Assembly: GCA_031422315.1 (NCBI GenBank)
Contig: JANOQN010000016.1
Span: 75,184-139,183 of the forward strand
Reading direction: 5' to 3'
Origin: JANNYA01 sp031422315
GTDB lineage: Bacteria; Pseudomonadota; Gammaproteobacteria; Xanthomonadales; SZUA-5
Length of the DNA stretch: 64,000 bases
Below, in pieces: positions 57,160-64,000 of this stretch. The first letter of the stretch is position 1; each line of letters opens with the position of its first letter. Both the position numbers and the translations under genes were made by a program. The notes below the pieces were generated by a model. That model saw only the letters and a list, made by a program, of their open reading frames with translations. It did no database searches and was not told the origin of the DNA.

Positions 57160-59424
57160 ATGCCAAATACCGCTAGCGCCTATCGCGCCGTTTTACTGAT
57201 TGCCAACCAGCGCGATGATCGTCGGGTGCTGTTTAATACCTTCGACCAGCTTGGCTATGACGCGGTTTACACCGCACGCGATGTCGAGCACGGTGAATCA
57301 CTGCTGCTGCAAGATCCGAAGATTAGCGTGGTGGTGATGGACTTTAGCCAGGTAAGCGCTGCCTCCATGTTTGCCAATGCGTTGCAAGCGAGCGGACGCA
57401 CCATTGTGCTCGGCATCTTAGCCAATCCGCCTGAAGTCGATGCTTTGCTACAACCTTCGCCGGTACACGACTGGCTACGATCCCCGGTGCAAGATGCTGA
57501 GCTGCGTTTTCGCATGCAGCAAATTGAGCAGCGTCGGCGCTTGCAGTTGCAACTGCGCACCGCCAATCAAGCCGGCACAGCGCAGGTAACAAGCGCCGCA
57601 AACGAAGCTGGCGCTGCACAGCCGAACACGCTGCAAAGCAACGCTTGGCAGCAAATTTTGGCGAACAGCCTGACGATCAGCGTGGGTTCGCGCGATATGT
57701 GGCGCTGGAGCGATGAAAGTGCAGCGCTGTTGGGCCTTGATTTGCTTATGGCGCTGGGTGATACCAATAATGATGAGCCGACGCTGCTGGCCGCGCAAAG
57801 CCAGCTCGATATGCGCGCCACTTTCCCGCCGGTCTGGGATCAGGAAGTGTTCAAGCGCATCAATGGCGGCGAAAGCATCTTCATAGAACAAAATGCTGCG
57901 CAGCAAATCAGCTGCCCGGTCGTTAATCGATTGAAGTTGGAAAGTTTTATTGGCATGCCGCTTCTAAATGAAAAGCAAAGCGCAGTGGGCGTTTTGCTGA
58001 TCGGCAGCGCGCGCCGGATGCCTAACTTCGCCGAGGCCTGTAAAGCCGCAGGTGCGATTGCGCAACGGTTTGCGCTCGAACACTTGGCAGTGCGCTATCG
58101 CTTCGAAAGCCTTTACCACGGCCTGCATGATGGCCTGACAAGATTGCCCAATCGGGTGCTGTTTAATGATCGCCTGGAATCTGCGCTAGCCGAAGCGCAG
58201 CGTGCGAGCGAGCGCATCGCGGTACTGTTTGTTGATTTGGATCGCTTCAAGAAAGTCAACGATAGTTTAGGCCACGGTGTGGGCGATCAAGTGTTGGTCG
58301 GGGTTTCCAATCGCCTACGTGCAGCGGTGCGGGCCAGCGATACAGTGGCGCGCTATGCTGGCGATGAATTCACGCTGCTATTGCGACATGTAGTATCAAG
58401 AGACCATGTCTATAAAATCTCAGAAAAGCTGATTCATTCGCTGGAATTGCCGCTGCGGTTGGCCGACGGCGGTGAGCTGCAAATGACCGCGAGCGTGGGC
58501 ATTACCTTCTTCCCAGAAGATGGGCAGTCCGCAGAAGAGCTGGTTCGCCGCGCCGATGCCGCGATGTATACCGCCAAAGGCATGGGCCGCAACCGCTTTC
58601 ATGCGTATCAAGCGGAAAAAGAAGAATCTCAGCATCAACGCATGGCTTTGGAAAATAAGCTGCGCTCAGCGCAAAAAAATAACGAGTTGCGCGCGTTCTA
58701 TCAACCGAAAGTCGATGCCGCAACCGAAGATATTGTCGGCATGGAAGCTCTGATTCGCTGGGAACATCCAGAGCTTGGGCTGATTAGCCCTGGGTTTTTT
58801 ATTCCACTGGCAGAGGAAACCGGCATTATTGTCGCGATGGGCGAATGGGTATTGCGCACCGCCTGTGTGGATGCAAAACGCTGGATCGAGCGCTACAAGT
58901 TGCCGTTAAAAATCAGTGTGAATTTATCCGCTTTACAGCTCAAACAGCCTGATCTTGTTCAGATCGTTGAGCGCGTGCTGAAAGAAAGTCAATTGCCGGC
59001 GCAGTTGCTGGATTTGGAAGTGACGGAAAGCATCAACGTGCGCGATATTCCGAATCTGTTTGACACGCTAACTAGGCTGCGCGCGATTGGGCTGTCGATT
59101 TCGATTGATGATTTTGGCACCGGGCAATCATCGCTTGAATATCTAAAGCGATTTCCAGCGGATTTCATCAAAATCGATCAAACTTTCGTACGCAATATTG
59201 GCGTTGATCCTTCCGATGAAGCCATTATCCGCGCCACCATCGATATGGCGCACGGGCTGAAAATGCAGGTAATAGCAGAAGGCGTAGAAACCGAGACACA
59301 TTTGAAATTCTTACGCGCCTATCATTGTGAGCAGCTGCAAGGGTTTTTATTCTCGCGGCCGCTGAACCATATAAGTTTCGAGAATTTGCTATCGGAGCGT
59401 GAGCGGCTGATGAAAGCGGGCTGA
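57160..59424 (+). CDS. GAF-GGDEF-EAL c-di-GMP signalling protein with receiver-like N-terminus
   Basis: 754 residues. Residues ~8-125 resemble a receiver domain (AVLLIANQRDDRRVLF; ISVVVMDFSQVSAASM) though the acidic pocket is not canonical, so phosphorylation is doubtful. A GAF-like domain follows (about 165-310). The GGDEF domain starts with DGLTRLPNR and has AGDEF at 400-404, a known active variant. The EAL domain has EALIRW (529-534), NLSALQLKQ, DDFGTGQSSL (650-659) with both Asp residues, and EGVET, so phosphodiesterase activity is likely. It begins directly after the previous stop. Probably sets local c-di-GMP for pilus or motility control. Confidence 0.88.
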   Translation: MPNTASAYRAVLLIANQRDDRRVLFNTFDQLGYDAVYTARDVEHGESLLLQDPKISVVVMDFSQVSAASMFANALQASGRTIVLGILANPPEVDALLQPSPVHDWLRSPVQDAELRFRMQQIEQRRRLQLQLRTANQAGTAQVTSAANEAGAAQPNTLQSNAWQQILANSLTISVGSRDMWRWSDESAALLGLDLLMALGDTNNDEPTLLAAQSQLDMRATFPPVWDQEVFKRINGGESIFIEQNAAQQISCPVVNRLKLESFIGMPLLNEKQSAVGVLLIGSARRMPNFAEACKAAGAIAQRFALEHLAVRYRFESLYHGLHDGLTRLPNRVLFNDRLESALAEAQRASERIAVLFVDLDRFKKVNDSLGHGVGDQVLVGVSNRLRAAVRASDTVARYAGDEFTLLLRHVVSRDHVYKISEKLIHSLELPLRLADGGELQMTASVGITFFPEDGQSAEELVRRADAAMYTAKGMGRNRFHAYQAEKEESQHQRMALENKLRSAQKNNELRAFYQPKVDAATEDIVGMEALIRWEHPELGLISPGFFIPLAEETGIIVAMGEWVLRTACVDAKRWIERYKLPLKISVNLSALQLKQPDLVQIVERVLKESQLPAQLLDLEVTESINVRDIPNLFDTLTRLRAIGLSISIDDFGTGQSSLEYLKRFPADFIKIDQTFVRNIGVDPSDEAIIRATIDMAHGLKMQVIAEGVETETHLKFLRAYHCEQLQGFLFSRPLNHISFENLLSERERLMKAG

Positions 59425-59486
59425 TCGCTGATGCAAAACCGCTTTGCTTGCGCGCATCCTGTACCAATTCAACCTAAACTGCGGCC

Positions 59487-60380
59487 ATGACGCTTAATTT
59501 TCTAACCATTGCAATTTGCTTGCTGCTGCTTGCTGCACTACCTGAGCTATCGCATTTGCGCGCGTTTGGCTGGTTTGAGCGCTGGCTGCGCTGGCTTGAC
59601 GGCAAACTCAAAGCAAACGGCTTTTGGGCATCTGGCATTGGCTTGGCGATCGTGTTGGCCCCGATTGCACTGATTTTGCTAGCGATTTCAGTTCAATTGA
59701 ATACGCGGCTGTACGGAATTTTCGGTTTTCTGTTGGGAATCGCCGCGCTTTTTTACACGCTCGGCCCGCGCGATTTGAGCGAAGATTTAACCGAGCTAGC
59801 GCATGCGCACACGCCAGAGCAGCGGATCGCCGCGCAAGCTTCGTTCGCACGTACTGAAATGCTGCCGTTAGCGACGAATTCACTGATTGAAACGGTGTTT
59901 GCGGCCGCCTTAAAGCGCCAATTTGCGCCGATTTTTTGGTTTGTCTGTTTCGGGCCCGCAGGCGCGCTCACTTATCGATTGACACAGCTGCTGGCAGATA
60001 GCACTGAGCTGCACGATTTGCCGAAAGGGCTGATCGCCAGCGCCAAACAGTTCGAGGCGGCGCTGGCTTGGATTCCGGCGCAGCTGATGTGTTTAGGGCT
60101 TGCGTTAGCATCGGATTTTGATGCAGTCGCAAAAGCTTGGCAAGAACATCATGATCAGCACGGCCGCGGTATTTTGGATCTGGATTTAGGCTTTTTAAGC
60201 GCGACGGCAAAAGCCTGCGTCGATATCGATGATGTCGATGAGCCTGAGGTAAGCGATCTGCATTCAGGCAATCCGGTGGATAGCGAACCGCTGCAACACG
60301 CGCAACAGTTGATCGGGCGCATCACCATGACCTGGTTGGTGGCGATTGCCATGATGGTGTTGACGATTTATTTGGCGTGA
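59487..60380 (+). CDS. AmpE/CobD-superfamily inner-membrane protein
   Basis: 297 residues with about four membrane helices. The motif FYTLGPRDLSEDLTELAHA (about 88-106) and the FAPIFWFVCFGPAGALTYRLTQLLAD stretch (about 151-176) are those of AmpE and the related CobD/CbiB proteins. With no cobalamin genes nearby and no AmpD beside it, AmpE is the better label, but a function in beta-lactamase regulation is not supported by the neighbours. The ATG at 59487 is 62 bases after the GGDEF-EAL stop. Confidence 0.75.
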   Translation: MTLNFLTIAICLLLLAALPELSHLRAFGWFERWLRWLDGKLKANGFWASGIGLAIVLAPIALILLAISVQLNTRLYGIFGFLLGIAALFYTLGPRDLSEDLTELAHAHTPEQRIAAQASFARTEMLPLATNSLIETVFAAALKRQFAPIFWFVCFGPAGALTYRLTQLLADSTELHDLPKGLIASAKQFEAALAWIPAQLMCLGLALASDFDAVAKAWQEHHDQHGRGILDLDLGFLSATAKACVDIDDVDEPEVSDLHSGNPVDSEPLQHAQQLIGRITMTWLVAIAMMVLTIYLA

Positions 60381-60419
60381 GCGATGTTTGAGCAGCGACA
60401 AACTTAGTAAATATCTTGT

Positions 60420-60561
60420 CGTCATTCCCGCGAAGGCGGGAATCCAGGCTCATTGAGCCTTCAACGCGCATTAAAGCATAAAAATACGAATTTCGGCTAT
60501 TTGTAATCCGAGCGAGTTTTTGACACCTGCACTGGATCCCCGCCTGCGCGGGGATGACGAG
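60420..60561. repeat. Full-length ~142-bp palindromic REP/MITE-like element
   Basis: The left end is CGTCATTCCCGCGAAGGCGG and the right end CCGCCTGCGCGGGGATGACG, inverted copies of each other. The sequence between aligns with the reverse complement of 13563-13705 over its whole length. It sits between the ampE-like gene and the desaturase gene, which both end here, so it may also act as a bidirectional terminator. Remaining gap bases to 60633 show no gene. Confidence 0.8.
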
Positions 60562-60633
60562 GAAAGGCTCACGTCTGTTGCTACTACTTGATTACCGCGT
60601 GTGACAGACCCCTCTTGCATACAACAACGACTG

Positions 60634-61806
60634 CTACTTTTGCTCAACAGTCTGCCTCAAATGCGCATACTTAAACGCGTCTGGCACCGGTTTTAAATCC
60701 CAAATCAAACCCATCCAGCTCATGACTTTTAAACCGTAAAAGGTCAAGTCATATTCCCACCAGAAAAAGCCTTGCCGCGCTGCGCCCGGGAAGTGATGAT
60801 GATTATTGTGCCAGCCTTCGCCTAGCGTGATGATCGACAAAAACCAGTTATTACGGCTATCGTCTTTGGTGTTGTAGCGCCGATTGCCCCATATGTGCGA
60901 AAGTGAGTTTATCGTTACCGTGCCATGAAACAACACCACGGTGGAAACGAAAAAGCCCCAAATCAAAAGCTGCGGACCATTGGTACCCAGGCTCGGCGCC
61001 CATTTTTCTAAGCCCATGCCAAGCAGCATCATAAAGCCGCCCAGCACAAACGGCATGGCCATATCAAAGCGATCCAGCCACTTTAACTCTGGGAATTTCG
61101 CTAAATCAGGCACTTGCGATTCGTCGGTGCGAAACGCGGCGTCGCCCATAATCCAGCCCATGTGGCTCCACCAAAAGCCATGCTGCATCGGCGAGTGGAA
61201 ATCCTGCGGCTGATCAGAAGTTTTGTGATGATGCCGGTGGTGTGAGGCCCACCACATTGGTCCGCGCTGCACGCAGCTGGCGCCCCAGAGACCCATAATA
61301 AACTGCATCGTGCGGGAGGTTTTAAAACTCTTGTGGGAAAAATAGCGGTGATAAAACCCGGTGATCGCAAACATGCGAATTACATACATCGCCACTGCAA
61401 TGGCAATCGCAACAGGGCTTACACCGACAAAAAACACCCCGAGACACATCAAATGCACACCTAAAAACGGCATGACGCGGATCCAGTTGACCTTATCCTG
61501 GCTGATATCGACGCGCTTTACTTCGACTGCTGTGGTGTCAAACCAAGCGGCGACTGTGCCGCCGATTCTGCGCCAGACGGATTTGGTCGCGGCTTTGGTT
61601 CGATTGGCGGTGTCGGCAAGATTTTGCTTAGAAAGCTCGATGTGCTCACGCGCGTGTTGGATGGAATCGCCAATATGCTCGCGCGCGCTTTCCACGGTTT
61701 TTTCGACCGAATCTTTCGCGCTATCCATCGCATCATTGACGGCCTGAGTGACAGCGGCAAGCGAATCGGCGGTGTTTATTGGGTGCATATTGTTGATGTT
61801 TGACAT
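60634..61806 (-). CDS. Acyl-CoA/acyl-lipid delta-9-type fatty acid desaturase with helical N-terminal extension
   Basis: 390 residues from the ATG at 61806 (GGGAGG eight bases upstream; frame open to 61830). The three His boxes are HRYFSH (153-158), HHRHHH (189-194) and HNNHHH (333-338), the di-iron ligands of stearoyl-CoA-type desaturases, with four membrane helices around. Residues 1-100 have no counterpart in ordinary short desaturases: an Ala/Glu/Lys/Asp/His-rich amphipathic helix with heptad-like repeats (TQAVNDAMDSAKDSVEK, AREHIGDSIQHAREHIELSK), phasin- or apolipoprotein-like. It introduces cis-unsaturation into membrane or storage lipid; the extension might target granules or membranes. 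Downstream gene is on the other strand. Confidence 0.9.
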   Translation of the reverse strand: MSNINNMHPINTADSLAAVTQAVNDAMDSAKDSVEKTVESAREHIGDSIQHAREHIELSKQNLADTANRTKAATKSVWRRIGGTVAAWFDTTAVEVKRVDISQDKVNWIRVMPFLGVHLMCLGVFFVGVSPVAIAIAVAMYVIRMFAITGFYHRYFSHKSFKTSRTMQFIMGLWGASCVQRGPMWWASHHRHHHKTSDQPQDFHSPMQHGFWWSHMGWIMGDAAFRTDESQVPDLAKFPELKWLDRFDMAMPFVLGGFMMLLGMGLEKWAPSLGTNGPQLLIWGFFVSTVVLFHGTVTINSLSHIWGNRRYNTKDDSRNNWFLSIITLGEGWHNNHHHFPGAARQGFFWWEYDLTFYGLKVMSWMGLIWDLKPVPDAFKYAHLRQTVEQK

Positions 61807-61848
61807 GAACAACCCCTCCCAGGGCTTCAAGGCAATGAAACAGTGCGG

Positions 61849-62304
61849 CTAGCTTGCGCTGCGCGGTTCAATCTCTACGCTGGTTTTTACCGAATTGGAA
61901 ATGAAGCAAGCGCGATGAGCCCGATCGTGCAGCATGTGCAGCTGTTCCTCATCGGGCGTCTCGCCTTCAAATACGACGAAAGGATGCAGGCGGACGCGCG
62001 TCATCGCCATGCGGCCTTCCAGATTTTTCTCCAAATAGCCGACCGCTCTATCCTCGTAATCCTTAACAATCAGGCCTTTGACAGCGCACAGTGCTAAGAA
62101 AGTCAGCATGTGACAGCTAGAAAGCGAAGCGGTAAACGCCGCTTCCGGGTCGATCAGCTCGGGATTGCCACCGTAAGCTGCCGCTGCGGAAGCCTGCATA
62201 CGCAGGCCGTTTGGAAACTCGAGCAGGTGATCGCGCGAATACTCCTTTTCTAGAAAGTTGCCGCCCTGATATTGCCAGCGAATAATTGCAGAATGTTCAG
62301 ACAT
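61849..62304 (-). CDS. OsmC/Ohr family protein
   Basis: 151 residues from the ATG at 62304; upstream frame is open to 62418 but no support for it. OsmC pattern: NGLRMQASAAAAYGGNPELIDPEAAFTASLSSCHMLTFLALCA, in which the redox Cys lies in SSCH (about 75), and AHRACFISNSVK, the second Cys. These reactive cysteines reduce organic hydroperoxides with lipoyl partners. Compared with classical OsmC the N-terminus is short but complete. The gene lies 46 bases after the glycine C-acetyltransferase gene. Confidence 0.88.
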   Translation of the reverse strand: MSEHSAIIRWQYQGGNFLEKEYSRDHLLEFPNGLRMQASAAAAYGGNPELIDPEAAFTASLSSCHMLTFLALCAVKGLIVKDYEDRAVGYLEKNLEGRMAMTRVRLHPFVVFEGETPDEEQLHMLHDRAHRACFISNSVKTSVEIEPRSAS

Positions 62305-62350
62305 AAGCTCAGAGATCGTTGAGTGAAGGCAGGGCGCGAGATGAGGTAAA

Positions 62351-63544
62351 TCAATGCGCGGCAGAAATGACGCCAAGCTGGCGCCCGACTTTGACAAACG
62401 CAGACACCGCCTGCTCAAGCTGCGCCTGTGTGTGCGCTGCAGAAAGCTGCACGCGAATGCGCGCCTGGCCTTTAGGCACTACCGGAAAGAAAAACCCGAT
62501 CACATAAATAGCTTCTTCCAGCAAGGCAGACGCAAATTTTTGCGCAAGTGGCGCGTCATAAAGCATGACCGGCACTATCGGATGCACGCCGGGCTTGATA
62601 TCAAAGCCTGCGTCAACCATTGCAGCACGGAAATACGCGGTGTTGCGCTGTAATTGCTCGCGCAGCGCGGATGAGGTTTTCAGTAGCTCAAACACCTTAA
62701 TGCTGGCGGCCACCACGGGCGGCGGCAATGAATTGGAAAATAAATACGGGCGCGAGCGCTGCCGCAGCATCTCAATGACCTGCGATTTGCCGGTGGTAAA
62801 GCCACCCAACGCGCCGCCCAAAGCTTTACCGAGTGTGCCGGTAAAGATATCGACTAATTCATGCACGCCGTGCAACTCAGCGCTGCCGCGCCCGTTTTCG
62901 CCTAAAAAGCCGGTGGCGTGGCATTCGTCGATATGCAAAATTGCGTCGTATTTTTGCTTCAGCGCGGCAATCTCGGCCAGCGGCGCGATCAAGCCGTCCA
63001 TGCTAAACGAGCCATCGGTGGTGATAAAGCGGGTGCGGCAATCCTTTGCAGCGACCAGCTGCGCTTCCAAATCCGCCATATCGCAATTGGCATAGCGAAA
63101 GCGCTTGGCCTTGCACAGCCGAACGCCATCAATAATCGAAGCATGGTTTAGCGCATCCGAGATAATCGCGTCAGAATCATCCAACAGCGGCTCGAACAAG
63201 CCGCCGTTGGCGTCAAAACACGCGGCGTACAAGATCGTATCTTCAGTGCCGAAAAACTCGGAGATCGCGCGCTCGAGCTGCTTATGAATATCCTGCGTGC
63301 CGCAAATAAAACGCACCGACGCCATGCCAAAACCGTGGCTATCGAGCGCGGCTTTCGCTGCCGCAATCACTTCTGGATGATCGGCCAAGCCCAAATAGTT
63401 ATTGGCGCAAAAGTTAAGTACCTCGCGGCCATCGTCCAAGCGAATCGCGGCAGATTGCGCAGATGCAATCACCCGCTCACTTTTTTTTAGCCCCTGTTCG
63501 GCAATGCCAGCCAATTCACTACTGAGTCGATCATAAAAGTTCAT
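62351..63544 (-). CDS. kbl: Glycine C-acetyltransferase (2-amino-3-ketobutyrate CoA ligase)
   Basis: 397 residues, matching E. coli Kbl (398). Alpha-oxoamine synthase fold: NFCANNYLGLADHPE near residue 45, IITTDGSFSMDGLIAPL (about 174-189), HIDECHATGFLGENGRG (about 204-220) and the PLP-binding Lys240 in FTGTLGKALGGALGG. It cleaves 2-amino-3-ketobutyrate with CoA to glycine and acetyl-CoA in threonine breakdown. The usual partner tdh is not on this strand within the window. The start at 63544 is followed upstream by a repeat-containing region, so this may be the first gene of the transcript with osmC downstream. Confidence 0.94.
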   Translation of the reverse strand: MNFYDRLSSELAGIAEQGLKKSERVIASAQSAAIRLDDGREVLNFCANNYLGLADHPEVIAAAKAALDSHGFGMASVRFICGTQDIHKQLERAISEFFGTEDTILYAACFDANGGLFEPLLDDSDAIISDALNHASIIDGVRLCKAKRFRYANCDMADLEAQLVAAKDCRTRFITTDGSFSMDGLIAPLAEIAALKQKYDAILHIDECHATGFLGENGRGSAELHGVHELVDIFTGTLGKALGGALGGFTTGKSQVIEMLRQRSRPYLFSNSLPPPVVAASIKVFELLKTSSALREQLQRNTAYFRAAMVDAGFDIKPGVHPIVPVMLYDAPLAQKFASALLEEAIYVIGFFFPVVPKGQARIRVQLSAAHTQAQLEQAVSAFVKVGRQLGVISAAH

Positions 63545-63681
63545 AGGCGTTCGGGTTTCGCTAAAAATTGAGTGTGATTTGCTCGCATGAAGCGGCGCGT
63601 AAGTGTAGCACTGAGAATCTGGGTGAAAGCAGGTTTACACGTTCGATGCATTACAACGTATGCGAGCTTTTCCGAAATGAA

Positions 63682-63866
63682 CCCTCTCCCCCAACCCCTC
63701 TCCCATGAAGGGAGAGGGGAGTAAACGAACTTCAGGGAGCAAACGAACTTCAGGGTGCAAACAAACTTCAGGGTGCAAACGAACTTCAGGGTGCAAACAA
63801 ACACTTCTATAAACGTTGAAGTCAGTTTTAGCCCCTCTCTCTTGATGGGAGAGGGGTTGGGGAGAG
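63682..63866. repeat. ~185-bp terminal inverted-repeat element with tandem repeats
   Basis: The left arm is CCCTCTCCCCCAACCCCTCTCCC then ATGAAGGGAGAGGGG (63682-63719), itself a near-palindrome; the right arm (63832-63866) is its approximate inverted copy, CCCCTCTCTC...GGGAGAGGGGTTGGGGAGAG. CCCTCTCCCC-type repeats of this kind are dispersed in several proteobacterial genomes. Between the arms lie 18-bp tandem repeats (see separate entry). An open frame runs across it on the minus strand (about 63541-63903) but its protein is a repeat-derived artefact. It fills most of the gap upstream of kbl; the last 100 bases of the window show no certain gene. Confidence 0.75.
63723..63794 (+). repeat. 18-bp tandem repeats, four copies
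   Basis: Units AAACGAACTTCAGGG(A/T)GC, starting at 63723, 63741, 63759 and 63777, with a partial fifth copy at 63795. Copies 3 and 5 have AAACAAAC. They lie between the inverted arms of the element at 63682-63866. Eighteen-base periodicity would keep frame if translated, but no convincing coding frame exists. Confidence 0.85.
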
Positions 63867-64000
63867 CTTTGCCCCAAAGTGTGCTTTGCCCGTTTCTCCA
63901 CATGAACCGTTAGACTTGCGGCAAGCCATCGCGCAGAGTAGCCGACGCCTTTTGGGAGAGATACCTGTGGGAGAGCATGGTTTTGATCAATGGCAATGGG

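Noticed and set aside
63723..63808. Short direct repeats that could suggest a CRISPR array
   Set aside because: Repeats are contiguous with no spacers, so they are a tandem repeat, not CRISPR.
63541..63903. Minus-strand frame encoding repeated VCTLKF units
   Set aside because: Produced by reading through the 18-bp tandem repeats and inverted arms; no start signal and no domain.
63967..64000. Possible start of a plus-strand gene at GTG 63967 or ATG 63980
   Set aside because: GGGAGAG sequences precede both, but only about 10 codons lie in the window, too few to support a CDS.

Overview
The window is chromosomal DNA of a Gram-negative Pseudomonadota bacterium, gamma- or betaproteobacterial in character: type IV pilus PilZ, UbiK next to YifB/ComM, bacterioferritin, a phasin, an AmpE-like protein, RND efflux and outer-membrane barrels. 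Gene density is high and base composition looks even. I saw no rRNA, tRNA, CRISPR array, transposase or phage gene.

Layout. 1-10.1 kb: amidohydrolase C-terminus (cut by the window edge), SAM methyltransferase, a winged-helix/GT2-like protein, DUF423 membrane protein, an AbrB-Doc toxin-antitoxin pair followed by a HEAT-like zinc-ribbon protein, UbiK, ComM, an S9 peptidase and a propeller-like protein. 10.1-21.1 kb: DUF486 and PilZ proteins, an OmpR-type two-component system, bacterioferritin, phasin, a YdjM-type membrane hydrolase, a DUF5916 outer-membrane protein, DUF4126, a truncated ADP-ribosylglycohydrolase and a YwqG-like protein. 21.3-29.8 kb: a complete high-affinity potassium uptake operon on the minus strand, read as a 31-aa membrane ORF, kdpF, A, B, C, D and E. 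30-32 kb: a short cytochrome c'-like ORF and a transglutaminase-like/TPR lipoprotein.

32-56 kb is a heavy-metal island. On the plus strand are a Cys-rich exported protein, a barrel-like protein, a MerP-like HMA protein, a MerT-like membrane protein, a TolC-family protein carrying MDHG repeats and a heavy-metal-binding domain, a multicopper oxidase, a cytochrome c and an NTF2-like protein. A CopA-type P1B ATPase lies on the minus strand and a Met-rich DUF305 protein is divergent from it. After four less specific genes (a small membrane protein, a permuted ATP-grasp-like protein, an esterase-like protein and a secreted PAD-family deiminase) comes a minus-strand Czc/Cus operon: His-rich leader gene, outer-membrane factor, membrane-fusion protein, HME-RND pump, small exported protein, HupE-like protein, transmembrane anchor protein, EamA permease with a His-rich tail, and finally the relic of a second RND pump. 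The two halves plausibly cover periplasmic copper oxidation/binding plus cytosolic export, and envelope-spanning efflux of divalent or monovalent metal.

56-64 kb: pilZ, a 43-aa ORF, a stand-alone protein resembling the pre-AAA domain of some ATPases and a GAF-GGDEF-EAL regulator form a tight c-di-GMP-themed cluster. They are followed by an AmpE-like protein, a fatty acid desaturase with an amphipathic N-terminal extension, an OsmC protein, glycine C-acetyltransferase and a terminal inverted-repeat element.

Two repeat families punctuate intergenic regions: ~140-bp palindromic REP/MITE-like elements built on ATTCCCGCnnnnGCGGGAAT ends (two full copies, one degenerate, one half), and one ~185-bp CCCTCTCCCC-type inverted-repeat element with 18-bp tandem repeats inside. 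No single locus is clearly a new system. The best leads are the c-di-GMP cluster with its stand-alone domain, the permuted ATP-grasp-like protein, the GT2-like/methyltransferase pair, the desaturase extension, and the TolC/metal-domain fusion.
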